Assembly: GCA_964250215.1 (NCBI GenBank)
Contig: CAXUEX010000006.1
Span: 1 to 43,434, forward strand
Source: DAIDJM01 sp964250215
Lineage (GTDB): Bacteria > Pseudomonadota > Alphaproteobacteria > Acetobacterales > Acetobacteraceae
Direction of reading: 5' to 3'
Length of the DNA stretch: 43,434 nt
In this document: positions 1 through 8,130 of the stretch, one piece after another
Layout of the letters: each line of letters begins with the position of its first letter
How positions within the stretch are numbered: position 1 is the stretch's first letter
Program-made: the position numbers and the translations under genes
The notes under the pieces: model-generated
Seen by the model: the letters and a program-made list of their open reading frames with translations, nothing else
Databases searched by the model: none
Told to the model about the DNA's origin: nothing

Positions 1-2
1 TC

Positions 3-527
3 ATTGACCGGTCGCTGCCGCGACTGCGGGTGCTGGACGAGATGTTCGCGGGAAGGGTGCGCACGCGGTTTGCCAGCCTGGCGAGCGTGGCCGAGGAGGT
101 GGCGGCGGCGGATGCGGTGATCGGCGCGGTGCTGGTGCCGGGGGCGTCGGCGCCGAAACTGGTGACGCGCAAGATGCTGGGGACGATGAAGAAGCGGGCG
201 GTGGTGGTGGATGTGGCGATCGACCAGGGCGGGTGCTTCGAGACGAGCCATCCGACCACGCATGCCGAGCCGACCTACGAGGTGGATGGCATCATCCATT
301 ATTGCGTGGCCAATATGCCGGGGGCGGTGCCACTGACTTCCAGCCACGCGCTGAACAATGCGACGCTGCCGTTCGGGCTGGCGTTGGCCGAGAAGGGGCT
401 GGGGGCGCTGGCCGATCCGCATTTGCGGGATGGGCTGAACGTGCATCGCGGGAGGGTGTATAACCGGGCGGTGGCGGAGAGTTTGGGGGTGGAGTTTGCG
501 CAACCGGAGCGATTGCTGGCGGCTTAG
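3..527 (+). CDS. ald: Alanine dehydrogenase, C-terminal part (5' end outside window)
   Basis: Alanine dehydrogenase interconverts L-alanine and pyruvate plus ammonia using NAD(H) in the cytoplasm. The frame is open from the first bases, so the N-terminal half lies outside the window; about 174 residues remain. The visible part carries the end of the Rossmann NAD domain (ADAVIGAVLVPGASAPKLVT) and the family block VVVDVAIDQGGCFETSHPTT, followed by YCVANMPGAVPLTSSHALNNAT, which closes the active site in this family. The length from these blocks to the stop is normal, so the 3' end is intact. The next gene overlaps its last codons on the same strand. The identification rests on several long family-specific blocks and is firm. 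Confidence 0.93.
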   Translation: MDRSLPRLRVLDEMFAGRVRTRFASLASVAEEVAAADAVIGAVLVPGASAPKLVTRKMLGTMKKRAVVVDVAIDQGGCFETSHPTTHAEPTYEVDGIIHYCVANMPGAVPLTSSHALNNATLPFGLALAEKGLGALADPHLRDGLNVHRGRVYNRAVAESLGVEFAQPERLLAA

Positions 528-1110
528 GGTTTCGGGCTTGGCGCGGCGCTGCCTCGGGCTGGCGGTGGCGCTGCTGGTGTCGCCGGCCTGGGCGCAGAGC
601 CTGGAAGGGGTGCGGGTTGGCGACAACCTGATCGATGTGGCCTCGCGCTTCGGGCACCCGAGCGATTTCGAGGCCGAGGGCGAGGCGACGGTGCTGGCGT
701 GGGACCGCGACGACGGGGTGCGGTTTTCGATGGCGGTGCTGCCGGAGAGCCGGCGGATTGTTTCGGTGGAGCTTTCCGGGAACGGTCCGGCGCCGGCGGT
801 GCTGGGCGGCCTGGCGCTGGGGCGGACGACGCTGGCGGATATTCGCAAGCGCTTCGGCAGTGGCGGGTTCACGTTCGCGGACAATGCGCGCATTGAGCGG
901 GATGGGCAGGTTGTTGCGGTGACGTGCTATGGGTTGCGGGCGCGGCCGGATGTGGTGCTAGCGGTGATTACGGCGCTTCCGGCGAATGGCGGGGCGCCGG
1001 AGCAGGGCGCGCTGCATGGGGTTGTGCTGGCGGACGGGGATTACCTGAAGCGTAGCTGGGGGGCGCGGGGGAGTGCCGATCCGGATTACAAGCCGATCGA
1101 TCTGCCGTAG
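496..1110 (+). CDS. Small secreted protein of unknown function
   Basis: I do not recognise a family. The protein has a hydrophobic N-terminal stretch (CLGLAVALLVSPAWAQ) that looks like a Sec signal peptide with cleavage after AWA, so it is probably periplasmic. The mature part has two similar segments, VRVGDNLIDVASRFGHPSDF and LALGRTTLADIRKRFGSG, each a G-x-T/N-L-x-D-(I/V)-x-x-R-F-G pattern, which suggests an internally repeated small domain. There is no ATG. TTG at 496 (inside ald) or TTG at 538, directly before the signal peptide, are the candidate starts, and 538 is equally plausible. It ends 9 bp from the convergent gene at 1120. Confidence 0.6.
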   Translation: MRNRSDCWRLRVSGLARRCLGLAVALLVSPAWAQSLEGVRVGDNLIDVASRFGHPSDFEAEGEATVLAWDRDDGVRFSMAVLPESRRIVSVELSGNGPAPAVLGGLALGRTTLADIRKRFGSGGFTFADNARIERDGQVVAVTCYGLRARPDVVLAVITALPANGGAPEQGALHGVVLADGDYLKRSWGARGSADPDYKPIDLP

Positions 1111-1119
1111 GGTGTGGTT

Positions 1120-1458
1120 TCAGCGATCCGGCTTTTCGCGTTTCGCCGCCTGCGCCGAGCTGAAATAAAAGCCGGTGACCGCGCCGACGATGGCGACAAC
1201 TGGCGACAGGATTGCCTGGACGATTTTCAGCACGTCATCGACGGTGGCTTTGTCGCGATGCGCGGCGAGTTGCATCCAGGCGAGATAGAAGCAGGCGGCC
1301 AGCACCGCGACGAACAGGCCGATGATGATATACGCGATGCGGGAACGCGCGTCCTCGCGCTTCTCTTCCGGTGTGGGGCGGACGACATCGTGCGCGAACG
1401 CGATGGCGTAGCGGCTCGGAGGCCGGATCGGGACGTCTCCGAGCGATTCCTCGCTCAT
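1120..1458 (-). CDS. Small two-helix membrane protein, unknown
   Basis: This 112-residue protein matches no family I know. It shows a charged cytoplasmic-looking N-terminus (about 35 residues), a first hydrophobic segment (IAYIIIGLFVAVLAACFYLAW, about residues 42-62), a short polar loop, and a second (IVQAILSPVVAIVGAVTGFYF, about 79-99), then a basic tail AAKREKPDR. It is therefore probably a small inner-membrane protein with a hairpin of two helices. Its start is 9 bp after the stop of the 64-residue gene on the same strand, so it appears to be the last gene of the transcript that includes the SUF genes. It ends 9 bp from the convergent secreted-protein gene. Confidence 0.6.
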   Translation of the reverse strand: MSEESLGDVPIRPPSRYAIAFAHDVVRPTPEEKREDARSRIAYIIIGLFVAVLAACFYLAWMQLAAHRDKATVDDVLKIVQAILSPVVAIVGAVTGFYFSSAQAAKREKPDR

Positions 1459-1467
1459 GCGGCGGGC

Positions 1468-1662
1468 TCAGCTGGTGAGATTGAGCGTCTTTTCGCCGCC
1501 GTCCGGCGTCTTGATGGTGAGAATGCCGTTCTTGGCGTTCTCCACGCTGTAGCGAGCCAGCTTCAACGCCCTTTCGATCAGGTCGGCATCGGTCTTGGCG
1601 CCGAGGCTGTGCTTCAGATCGGCGACGGCGTCGATATCTACATCGAACCTTGCGGTGGTCAT
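1468..1662 (-). CDS. 64-residue RHH-like small protein
   Basis: The short product begins with a beta-strand-like MTTARFDVDID followed by two predicted helices (DADLIERALKLARYSVENA) and ends with a charged hairpin-like tail (TIKTPDGGEKTLNL). The ADLIERALKLARY segment resembles the ribbon-helix-helix fold of small DNA-binding or antitoxin-type proteins, but I see no toxin partner, so the role is open. A good Shine-Dalgarno (AGGAGGT) lies upstream of the ATG at 1662. It lies 61 bp downstream of sufA on the same strand and may be read through from the SUF operon. Confidence 0.6.
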   Translation of the reverse strand: MTTARFDVDIDAVADLKHSLGAKTDADLIERALKLARYSVENAKNGILTIKTPDGGEKTLNLTS

Positions 1663-1723
1663 GGCTGTCCGGACCTCCTGGCGGATGTTGGTAGCACGGA
1701 GGCCGGATCCGGGCCAGAGGCTT

Positions 1724-2086
1724 CTAGACGTGAAAACTTTCGCCGCAGCCGCAGCGGCCTTTTTCGTTGGGGTTGGTGAAGATGAAGCCGGCGGAGAGCG
1801 CCTTCTGTTCGTAGTCCATCACGGTGCCGATCAGGAACAGCGTGGCCTTGCGGTCGATCAGCACCGTCACGCCCTTATCGGTAATAACCTCGTCGCCCGG
1901 CCCCGGCTGCGGCACGAAGCTCATGTCGTAGGAAAGCCCGCTGCAACCTTTCGTGCTGAGCGCGATGCGCAGGAGCTGGCCCGCGTTGGCGCCCGCGTAG
2001 AGTGTGCGCAGGCGCGCCGCGGCGGCTTCGCTGAGCTGCATCAGCGGCGGCAGAGGACGGCGGGTGCGGGTGGCGGTTTCGGACAT
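1724..2086 (-). CDS. sufA: A-type iron-sulfur carrier, SufA/ErpA-like
   Basis: A-type carriers receive nascent Fe-S clusters from the SufBCD scaffold and pass them to target proteins. The 120-residue protein has the three conserved cysteines of the HesB/IscA family: Cys48 in LSTKGCSG and Cys112 and Cys114 in GRCGCGESF near the C-terminus. The core GFIFTNPNEKGRCGCG is diagnostic. The N-terminal 12 residues are basic and not conserved. It is the last recognisable SUF gene of the operon, 10 bp after sufT. SufA and ErpA cannot be separated from sequence alone; the location favours SufA. Confidence 0.92.
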   Translation of the reverse strand: MSETATRTRRPLPPLMQLSEAAAARLRTLYAGANAGQLLRIALSTKGCSGLSYDMSFVPQPGPGDEVITDKGVTVLIDRKATLFLIGTVMDYEQKALSAGFIFTNPNEKGRCGCGESFHV

Positions 2087-2096
2087 GGTGCGGCTC

Positions 2097-2459
2097 TCAG
2101 AACATGTTCAGGCTCAGGCGGGCTTCTTCGCTCATCCGGCCGGGGTGCCAGGGCGGATCCCATACGGTTTCGACCTCGCAACCGGTGACGCCGGGCACGG
2201 CGAGAATGGCGTCACGCACCTGCTCGGGCAATTCCTGGGCGCTGGGGCAGCCGGGGGCGGTGAGCGTCATTTGCACGCGCACCGCGCCATCGTCTTCGAT
2301 ATCCACCGTGTAGATCAGGCCGAGTTCATAGATATTCACGGGAATTTCCGGATCGTACACACTGGCGATCGCGTCGAGCACCGCGGTTTCGGTCACGCGC
2401 GGCGGGGTTTCGCCGTCGGGCGTCCAGGCGCTCACGGCTTGCGTTTCGGGATCACTCAC
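2097..2459 (-). CDS. sufT: SufT-type DUF59/MIP18-family Fe-S assembly factor
   Basis: SufT proteins are MIP18/DUF59-family factors that help maturation of Fe-S proteins. The 120-residue product has the family signature VYDPEIPVNIYELGLIY, then the strand VRVQMTLTAPGCPSAQELP with the conserved TAPGCP cysteine, and the ending VWDPPWHPGRMSEEARLSLNMF, which matches the SUF-linked subfamily (W-x-P-x-W-x-x-x-x-M-S-E-A-R-x-x-L). The start overlaps the end of sufU by 8 bp, indicating translational coupling. The N-terminal 20 residues are variable. Confidence 0.92.
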   Translation of the reverse strand: MSDPETQAVSAWTPDGETPPRVTETAVLDAIASVYDPEIPVNIYELGLIYTVDIEDDGAVRVQMTLTAPGCPSAQELPEQVRDAILAVPGVTGCEVETVWDPPWHPGRMSEEARLSLNMF

Positions 2460-2898
2460 TGCTGGCCTCCGAGGTGCCTTCGAGTGCGGCGAGCAGCGCG
2501 GCCCAGGCGAGCGTCGCGCATTTGATGCGGGCGGGGTATTCGGCGAGCCCGGCGAAAGCCTGCAATTCGCCGAGATCAGGTTGCGGGTGGCCGGTGCGGA
2601 CGAGCGCGGTGAAGCGGTTCGCGAGTTCGCGGATTTCCGGGATGCTGCGATGGCGCGCCGCCTCTGCCATCAAATCGGCGCTGGCGAGCGAAATGGCGCA
2701 GCCGCGGCCATCCCAGGCGACATCGCCCACGCGCCGCTCCGGCGTATAGCGCAACGAGATTTCGCAGGTGTCGCCGCAGAGCGGATTGTCGCCATGCGCG
2801 CGGGCATCGGCGGCATCCAGCCGGCCCTGGTGCTGCGGCGCGCGGGCGTGGCGCAGAATCGTATCCTGATAGAGATCGCGGACATCGTCGAACATCAC
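2452..2898 (-). CDS. sufU: SufU sulfur-transfer / Fe-S scaffold-like protein
   Basis: SufU is a zinc-containing IscU-fold protein that accepts persulfide sulfur from SufS and relays it to SufB. The sequence shows the zinc ligands expected for SufU: Cys41 and Asp43 in NPLCGD, Cys67 in GRGCAIS, and Cys127 in ARIKCATLAW. The 148-residue length and the insertion between Cys67 and Cys127 fit SufU rather than IscU. Its ATG overlaps the sufS stop (ATGA), as expected for a SufS-SufU pair. There is an additional Cys45. With SufU present, no SufE was found or needed here. Confidence 0.95.
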   Translation of the reverse strand: MMFDDVRDLYQDTILRHARAPQHQGRLDAADARAHGDNPLCGDTCEISLRYTPERRVGDVAWDGRGCAISLASADLMAEAARHRSIPEIRELANRFTALVRTGHPQPDLGELQAFAGLAEYPARIKCATLAWAALLAALEGTSEASSE

Positions 2899-4145
2899 CG
2901 GAAGAAACTCCGGATACGGGTGAGAGTGGCGGCGAGCGCGTCGATTTCTGCGTGCGTGGTGTAGAGGCCGAAGCTGGCGCGCGCGGTGCTGTCCAGGCCC
3001 AGGCGGTGCATCAGCGGTTCGGCGCAGTGGTGGCCGGCGCGCACCGCGATGCCGGCGCGATCGAGCAGCGTGGCGACATCGTGCGCGTGCGCGCCTTCCA
3101 GCGTGAACGAGATGACGCCGCCGCGATCCTGCGCCTGGCCGATCACGGTCAGGCCTTGGATGCGGGCGAGGGCGGCGAGCGCGTGCTCGGTAAGGGCCGC
3201 TTCATGCGCGGCAATCGCCTCGAAGCCGATCTGCTGCACGAAATCGATGGCGGCGCCGAGCGCCAGCGCTTCCAGGATCGGCGGCGTGCCGGCTTCGAAT
3301 TTATGCGGAATTTCGGCCCAGGTGGCGCGTTCGTAGGTGACGCTGCCGATCATGTCGCCGCCGCCAAGGAACGGCGGCATCGCTTCCAGCAATTCGCGCT
3401 TGGCATACAGCACGCCGATGCCGGTAGGGCCATACAGCTTGTGGCCGGTGAACACGTAGAAATCGGCATCGAGCGCGCCGACATCCACCTGCCGGTGCAC
3501 CACGGCCTGGCTGCCATCGAACAGCACGCGGGCGCCGGCCGCGTGCGCCATCTGCGCGATGCGCGCGGCGGGTGTGTAGGTGCCGAGCACGTTCGACATG
3601 TGCGTGATCGCGACGAGGCCGATATCGCCGGCCGCGAGATGTTCGGCGAACGATGCCATGTCGAGCTCGCCGCTGTCGGTGATGCGCGCGATGCGGAACG
3701 CGATGCCGGCACGATCGCGCAGCATCTGCCAGGGCACGAGGTTGGCGTGGTGCTCCATTTCGCTGATCAGCACGGCCTGACCCGGTTTGAGCAGCGCGCC
3801 GAAACTGTGGGCGACGAGGTTGATGGCCTCCGTGGCGTTCTTGGTGAACACGATTGCGGCCGGCGAGGCCGCGCCGAGCAGCCCGGCCACCTTGGCGCGC
3901 GCGGCTTCGTACGAATCGGTGGTGCGCTCGCTCATGTAATGCAGGCCGCGATGCACGTTCGCGTATTCGTGTTCCATGGCATCGCGCATCGCCGCCAGCA
4001 CCGCACGTGGCTTCTGCGCCGAGGCGGCGCTGTCGAGGAACACCAGGGGCTTGCCGCGGACCGTTTGTGCCAGGATCGGGAATTCGGCGCGGATCGCTTC
4101 CACGTCGTACGCCGCCGGACGCGGAATTGCGAGCGCTTCGCTCAT
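2895..4145 (-). CDS. sufS: Cysteine desulfurase SufS
   Basis: SufS is a PLP enzyme that removes sulfur from cysteine as a persulfide for cluster assembly. The 416-residue protein starts at the ATG overlapping the sufD stop (ATGA at 4142-4145); the reading frame is open further upstream but that part has no homology. Key elements are the N-terminal FPILAQTVRGKPLVFLDSAASAQKP, the Schiff-base Lys236 in FTGHKLYGPTGIG, and the persulfide-carrying Cys374 in RAGHHCAEPLM, the arrangement of class II (SufS) desulfurases. ERTTDSYEAAR and the FEAGTPP segment are also present. It is directly coupled to sufU downstream. Confidence 0.96.
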   Translation of the reverse strand: MSEALAIPRPAAYDVEAIRAEFPILAQTVRGKPLVFLDSAASAQKPRAVLAAMRDAMEHEYANVHRGLHYMSERTTDSYEAARAKVAGLLGAASPAAIVFTKNATEAINLVAHSFGALLKPGQAVLISEMEHHANLVPWQMLRDRAGIAFRIARITDSGELDMASFAEHLAAGDIGLVAITHMSNVLGTYTPAARIAQMAHAAGARVLFDGSQAVVHRQVDVGALDADFYVFTGHKLYGPTGIGVLYAKRELLEAMPPFLGGGDMIGSVTYERATWAEIPHKFEAGTPPILEALALGAAIDFVQQIGFEAIAAHEAALTEHALAALARIQGLTVIGQAQDRGGVISFTLEGAHAHDVATLLDRAGIAVRAGHHCAEPLMHRLGLDSTARASFGLYTTHAEIDALAATLTRIRSFFR

Positions 4146-5346
4146 AACGGCGTTTCGATCATGGCGGTGAGATAGTCGCGCACGGCCGTGTTTTCGATGG
4201 CGGCCAGCGCATCTTCCAGGAACGCGTGCACCAGCATGGCGCGCGCCTCTGCGCGGGGGATGCCGCGGCTGGCGAGATAGAAAAGCTGATCGGCATCGAG
4301 CGCGCCCACCGTGGCGCCGTGGCTGCATTTCACGTCGTCGGCAAAAATTTCCAGCTCGGGCTTGCTGTCGATCTCCGCGTGGTCGGAGAGCAGCAGCGCC
4401 TGGTTCATCTGGTAGCCGTCGGTGCGCTGCGCGATCCGATCGACTTCGATACGGCCCTGGAACACCGCCCGAGCGTGTCCGTCCAGCACGTTCTTCACGG
4501 TCTGGCGCGACGTGCAATCCGGCGCCGCGTGGCGCACGAGCGTGGTGAAATCCGCGTGCTGATGGCCGCCGATGCGCTGCGCCGCATTCAGCGCGGCATG
4601 CGCGCGCGGGCCGTTGAGCGTGGCACGCAGCGTGGCGCGGGCCAGCCGCGCGCCGAGCGTGAGCGTGAAGCCGTCATAGGTGGCGCCATTGGCGATGTCG
4701 GTGTCGATGGTGGCGAGATGCAGCGAAGCCGCGTCCTCGTTCTGCAGCCGTGCGTGGGTGAGATGCGCGCCGGGTGCCAGGCGGATGCGCGTGACGGCAT
4801 TGTGCAGATAGGGGCCGGCGCCGGCGGCAATTTCCAGCAGCGTGAGCCGCGCGCCGGCGGCGAGCGCAATGCTGTGGCGGGGGAAGGCCGCGGCGGGGCC
4901 CTGGCCGAGATGGATCAGCAGCAGCAGGCCGGCATCCGTGGCGGCAGGAATTTCGATATGCGCGCCATCTTCGGCGAGCAGCGTGTTCAGCGCCACGGCG
5001 GCATCGGCAGGCGGCGGCGCATCGGCGAGCGCGGCGATGGCATATGGCGTGGCGTGGCCAAGATCGGGGGCGTGCCGGCCATTCACGAAGACCAGGCGCG
5101 GCGCTGCCGCCAGCGCGCCGAGATCGGGCAGGGCGGCGGCGATTGTTTCGGTTTCCGCCGCAGGGTGTTCGGCGAGTGGGCGCAGGCTAGTGTATTTCCA
5201 GGCTTCGTCGCGCGGTCCCGGCAGGCCGTGGCGGCGCAGATAGTCGGCGGCCCGCTCGCGCGCCAGCGGATCGCCGGGCAGGGTGGCGCGGCTTGCGTCG
5301 AAACGTGCCAGGAAATTGCCGGCCGAGAGCGCGGGTGCGGGCGCGT

Positions 5347-5350
<4 letters not shown>
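4142..5350 (-). CDS. sufD: SufD, Fe-S scaffold subunit
   Basis: SufD pairs with SufB and SufC to form the SufBC2D scaffold and is needed for iron entry. The 402-residue protein has the N-terminal PRDEAWKYTSLRPLA motif and the C-terminal beta-helix core with QTVKNVLDGHARAVFQGRI, DGYQMNQALLLSDHAEIDSKPELEIFADDVKCSHGATVGALDADQLFYLASRGI, all typical of SufD. The start codon overlaps the sufC stop by ATGA and the stop overlaps sufS the same way, so B-C-D-S-U are translationally linked. Only the alanine-rich middle (about residues 60-150) is divergent, as usual. Confidence 0.95.
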
Positions 5351-6096
<746 letters not shown>

Positions 6097-6100
6097 GGGA

Positions 6101-7567
6101 TCAGCCCACCGAGCCTTCCAGGCTGACCGCGAGGAGCTTTTGCGCTTCGACGGCGAATTCCATCGGCAGTTCGGCCAGCACCTCGCGGCAGAAGCCGTTG
6201 ACGATCATGCCGACGGCTTCCTCCTCGGAAAGCCCGCGCTGGCGGCAGTAGAAAAGCTGGTCCTCGGCGATTTTCGAGGTGGTGGCTTCGTGTTCCACCC
6301 GCGCCGTCATGTTACGGCTTTCGATGTAGGGCACGGTATGCGCGCCGCACCGGTCGCCGATCAGCAGGCTGTCGCACTGCGTGTGGTTGCGCGCGCCGGC
6401 GGCTTTCGGCAGCACGCGCACCAGGCCGCGATAGGTGTTGCTGCTGTGGCCGGCCGAAATGCCCTTCGACACGATGGTGCTGCGGGTGTCGCGGCCGATA
6501 TGGATCATCTTCGTGCCGGTATCCGCCTGCTGCCGGTTGTTGGTGACGGCGACCGAGTAGAACTCGCCGACGCTTTCCTCGCCTTGCAGGATGCAGCTCG
6601 GGTATTTCCAGGTGATGGCGCTGCCGGTTTCCACCTGCGTCCATGAAATCTTGGCGCGCGCGCCGCGGCACAGGCCGCGCTTGGTGACGAAATTGTAGAT
6701 GCCGCCGCGGCCTTCCGCGTCGCCCGGGTACCAGTTCTGCACCGTGCTGTATTTGATGCGCGCATCGTCCAGCGCCACGAGCTCCACCACCGCCGCATGA
6801 AGCTGGTTCTCGTCGCGCATCGGCGCCGTGCAGCCTTCCAGGTAGCTGACGGAGGCACCTTCCTCGGCAATGATCAGCGTGCGTTCGAACTGGCCGGTGT
6901 TGCGCGCATTGATGCGGAAATAGGTGGAGAGTTCCATCGGGCAGGCCACCCCCTTGGGGATGAACACGAAGCTGCCATCGGTGAACACCGCACTGTTCAG
7001 CGCGGCAAAGAAATTGTCGCTGGGTGGCACCACGCTGCCGAGATACTGGCGCACCAAGTCGGGGTGCTCGCGCACCGCCTCGCTGATCGGCGAGAAGATC
7101 ACCCCGGCCTTGGCGAGCGTTGCGCGGAACGTGGTGGCGACGGAAACGCTGTCGAACACCGCATCCACCGCAATTTCGCGCGATTCCACGCCGGCCAGGA
7201 TGGCGCGTTCGCGCAGCGGAATGCCGAGTTTCTCGTAGGTGCGCAGCAGCTCGGGATCCACCTCGTCGAGGGATTGCGGACCTGGCTTCTTGCGCGGCGC
7301 TGCATAGTAATGCGCGTCCTGATAGTCGATCGGCTTGTAGCCGAGCTTGGCCCAATGCGGCTCTTCCATGGCCTGCCACGCGCTGAACGCGGCCAGCCGC
7401 CATTGCAGCAGCCATTCCGGCTCCTGCTTGCGGGCGGAGATCAGCCGGATGGTATCGTCGTTCAGGCCCTTGGGGGCCATGTCCATCTCGATATCGGTGG
7501 AAAAGCCCCAGCGGTAGCTGCCGGTGGCTTCGCGCACGGTCTCTAGCGTTTCGGCTTCGACGGGCAT
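6101..7567 (-). CDS. sufB: SufB, Fe-S scaffold subunit
   Basis: SufB is the scaffold on which Fe-S clusters are built in the SufBC2D complex. The 488-residue protein has the N-terminal block YRWGFSTDIE...APKGLND, the EPEWLLQWRLAA segment, the central FVFIPKGVACPMELSTYFRIN and FERTLIIAEEGASVSYLEGCTAPM region, and the C-terminal beta-helix QCDSLLIGDRCGAHTVPYIE and EDQLFYCRQRGLSEEEAV. The conserved late cysteine (QCDSLLIGDRCGA) is intact. It starts 10 bp after the stop of the Rrf2-type regulator and leads the structural part of the operon. Confidence 0.97.
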   Translation of the reverse strand: MPVEAETLETVREATGSYRWGFSTDIEMDMAPKGLNDDTIRLISARKQEPEWLLQWRLAAFSAWQAMEEPHWAKLGYKPIDYQDAHYYAAPRKKPGPQSLDEVDPELLRTYEKLGIPLRERAILAGVESREIAVDAVFDSVSVATTFRATLAKAGVIFSPISEAVREHPDLVRQYLGSVVPPSDNFFAALNSAVFTDGSFVFIPKGVACPMELSTYFRINARNTGQFERTLIIAEEGASVSYLEGCTAPMRDENQLHAAVVELVALDDARIKYSTVQNWYPGDAEGRGGIYNFVTKRGLCRGARAKISWTQVETGSAITWKYPSCILQGEESVGEFYSVAVTNNRQQADTGTKMIHIGRDTRSTIVSKGISAGHSSNTYRGLVRVLPKAAGARNHTQCDSLLIGDRCGAHTVPYIESRNMTARVEHEATTSKIAEDQLFYCRQRGLSEEEAVGMIVNGFCREVLAELPMEFAVEAQKLLAVSLEGSVG

Positions 7568-7577
7568 TGGCGAACTT

Positions 7578-8024
7578 TCAGGCGTGCAAATGAAGATCGG
7601 GCGTGGCGGGTAGACGCGGCGCGCGCGGCACGGCCGCCTGCATGTCGGCCAGTGTGACCTGTGCGAGCGCGTGGCGGACGGCGGCGTTCACCGGATCCCA
7701 CCTGCCGTGCATCGGGCACTGGCCCGCGGTTTCGCAGCCGCCGCCTTCCACGCAGGCGGTGAGCGCGATCGGGCCGTCGATGGCGGCGATGATCTCGGCG
7801 ATGCCGATTTCGGCCAGCGGCCGGGCCGGCCGGTAGCCGCCGCGGGCGCCGCGCTGCGAGGTGACGAGGGATTTGGCGGCGAGGGTTTTCAGCACCTTGG
7901 CGACGGTGGGCTCCGGAATGCCGGTGGCGGCGGCGATGCGCGGCGAGGTTTGCACCGCCTCGCCCTGGGCCAGGCGGACGAGGACCACGATCGCGTAGTC
8001 GGTGAGTTTGGATAGGCGGAACAT
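7578..8024 (-). CDS. Rrf2-family SUF operon regulator
   Basis: Rrf2-family regulators such as IscR sense cluster status with a bound Fe-S cluster and control assembly genes. The 148-residue product starts MFRLSKLTDYAIVVLVRLA, carries a winged helix-turn-helix (ATGIPEPTVAKVLKTLAAKSLV, then the wing SQRGARGGY), and has three cysteines placed as cluster ligands at 91, 97 and 103 (CVEGGGC...GQC). The LTDYAIVVL start is typical of the SUF-linked Rrf2 subgroup rather than IscR. The open frame extends upstream to 8243, but the homology and the ATG at 8024 fix the start. A perfect dyad lies 18 bp upstream, suggesting autoregulation. Confidence 0.93.
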   Translation of the reverse strand: MFRLSKLTDYAIVVLVRLAQGEAVQTSPRIAAATGIPEPTVAKVLKTLAAKSLVTSQRGARGGYRPARPLAEIGIAEIIAAIDGPIALTACVEGGGCETAGQCPMHGRWDPVNAAVRHALAQVTLADMQAAVPRAPRLPATPDLHLHA

Positions 8025-8041
8025 GGGCCCCTGCGAGCAAG

Positions 8042-8095
8042 CGGACCGCAGCGGTCCGGTTTGCGGCATGTGCGGCGGCCGGGGGTGCAGGTCAA
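8042..8095 (-). promoter_or_regulatory. Probable SUF operon promoter with 17-bp dyad operator
   Basis: On the minus strand, TTGACC (8090-8095) is followed after 17 bp by a weak -10-like CACATG (8067-8072). Directly downstream lies a perfect dyad, CGGACCGC-A-GCGGTCCG (8042-8058), ending 18 bp before the regulator ATG. The position around the expected transcription start is what a repressor site would need. The dyad does not match the IscR or RirA boxes I know. It could instead be an mRNA hairpin; the promoter call is an inference from spacing. Confidence 0.45.
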
Positions 8096-8130
8096 GGGGC
8101 GTGCCGCGCGGGCGCCGGCGGAACCGGCCC

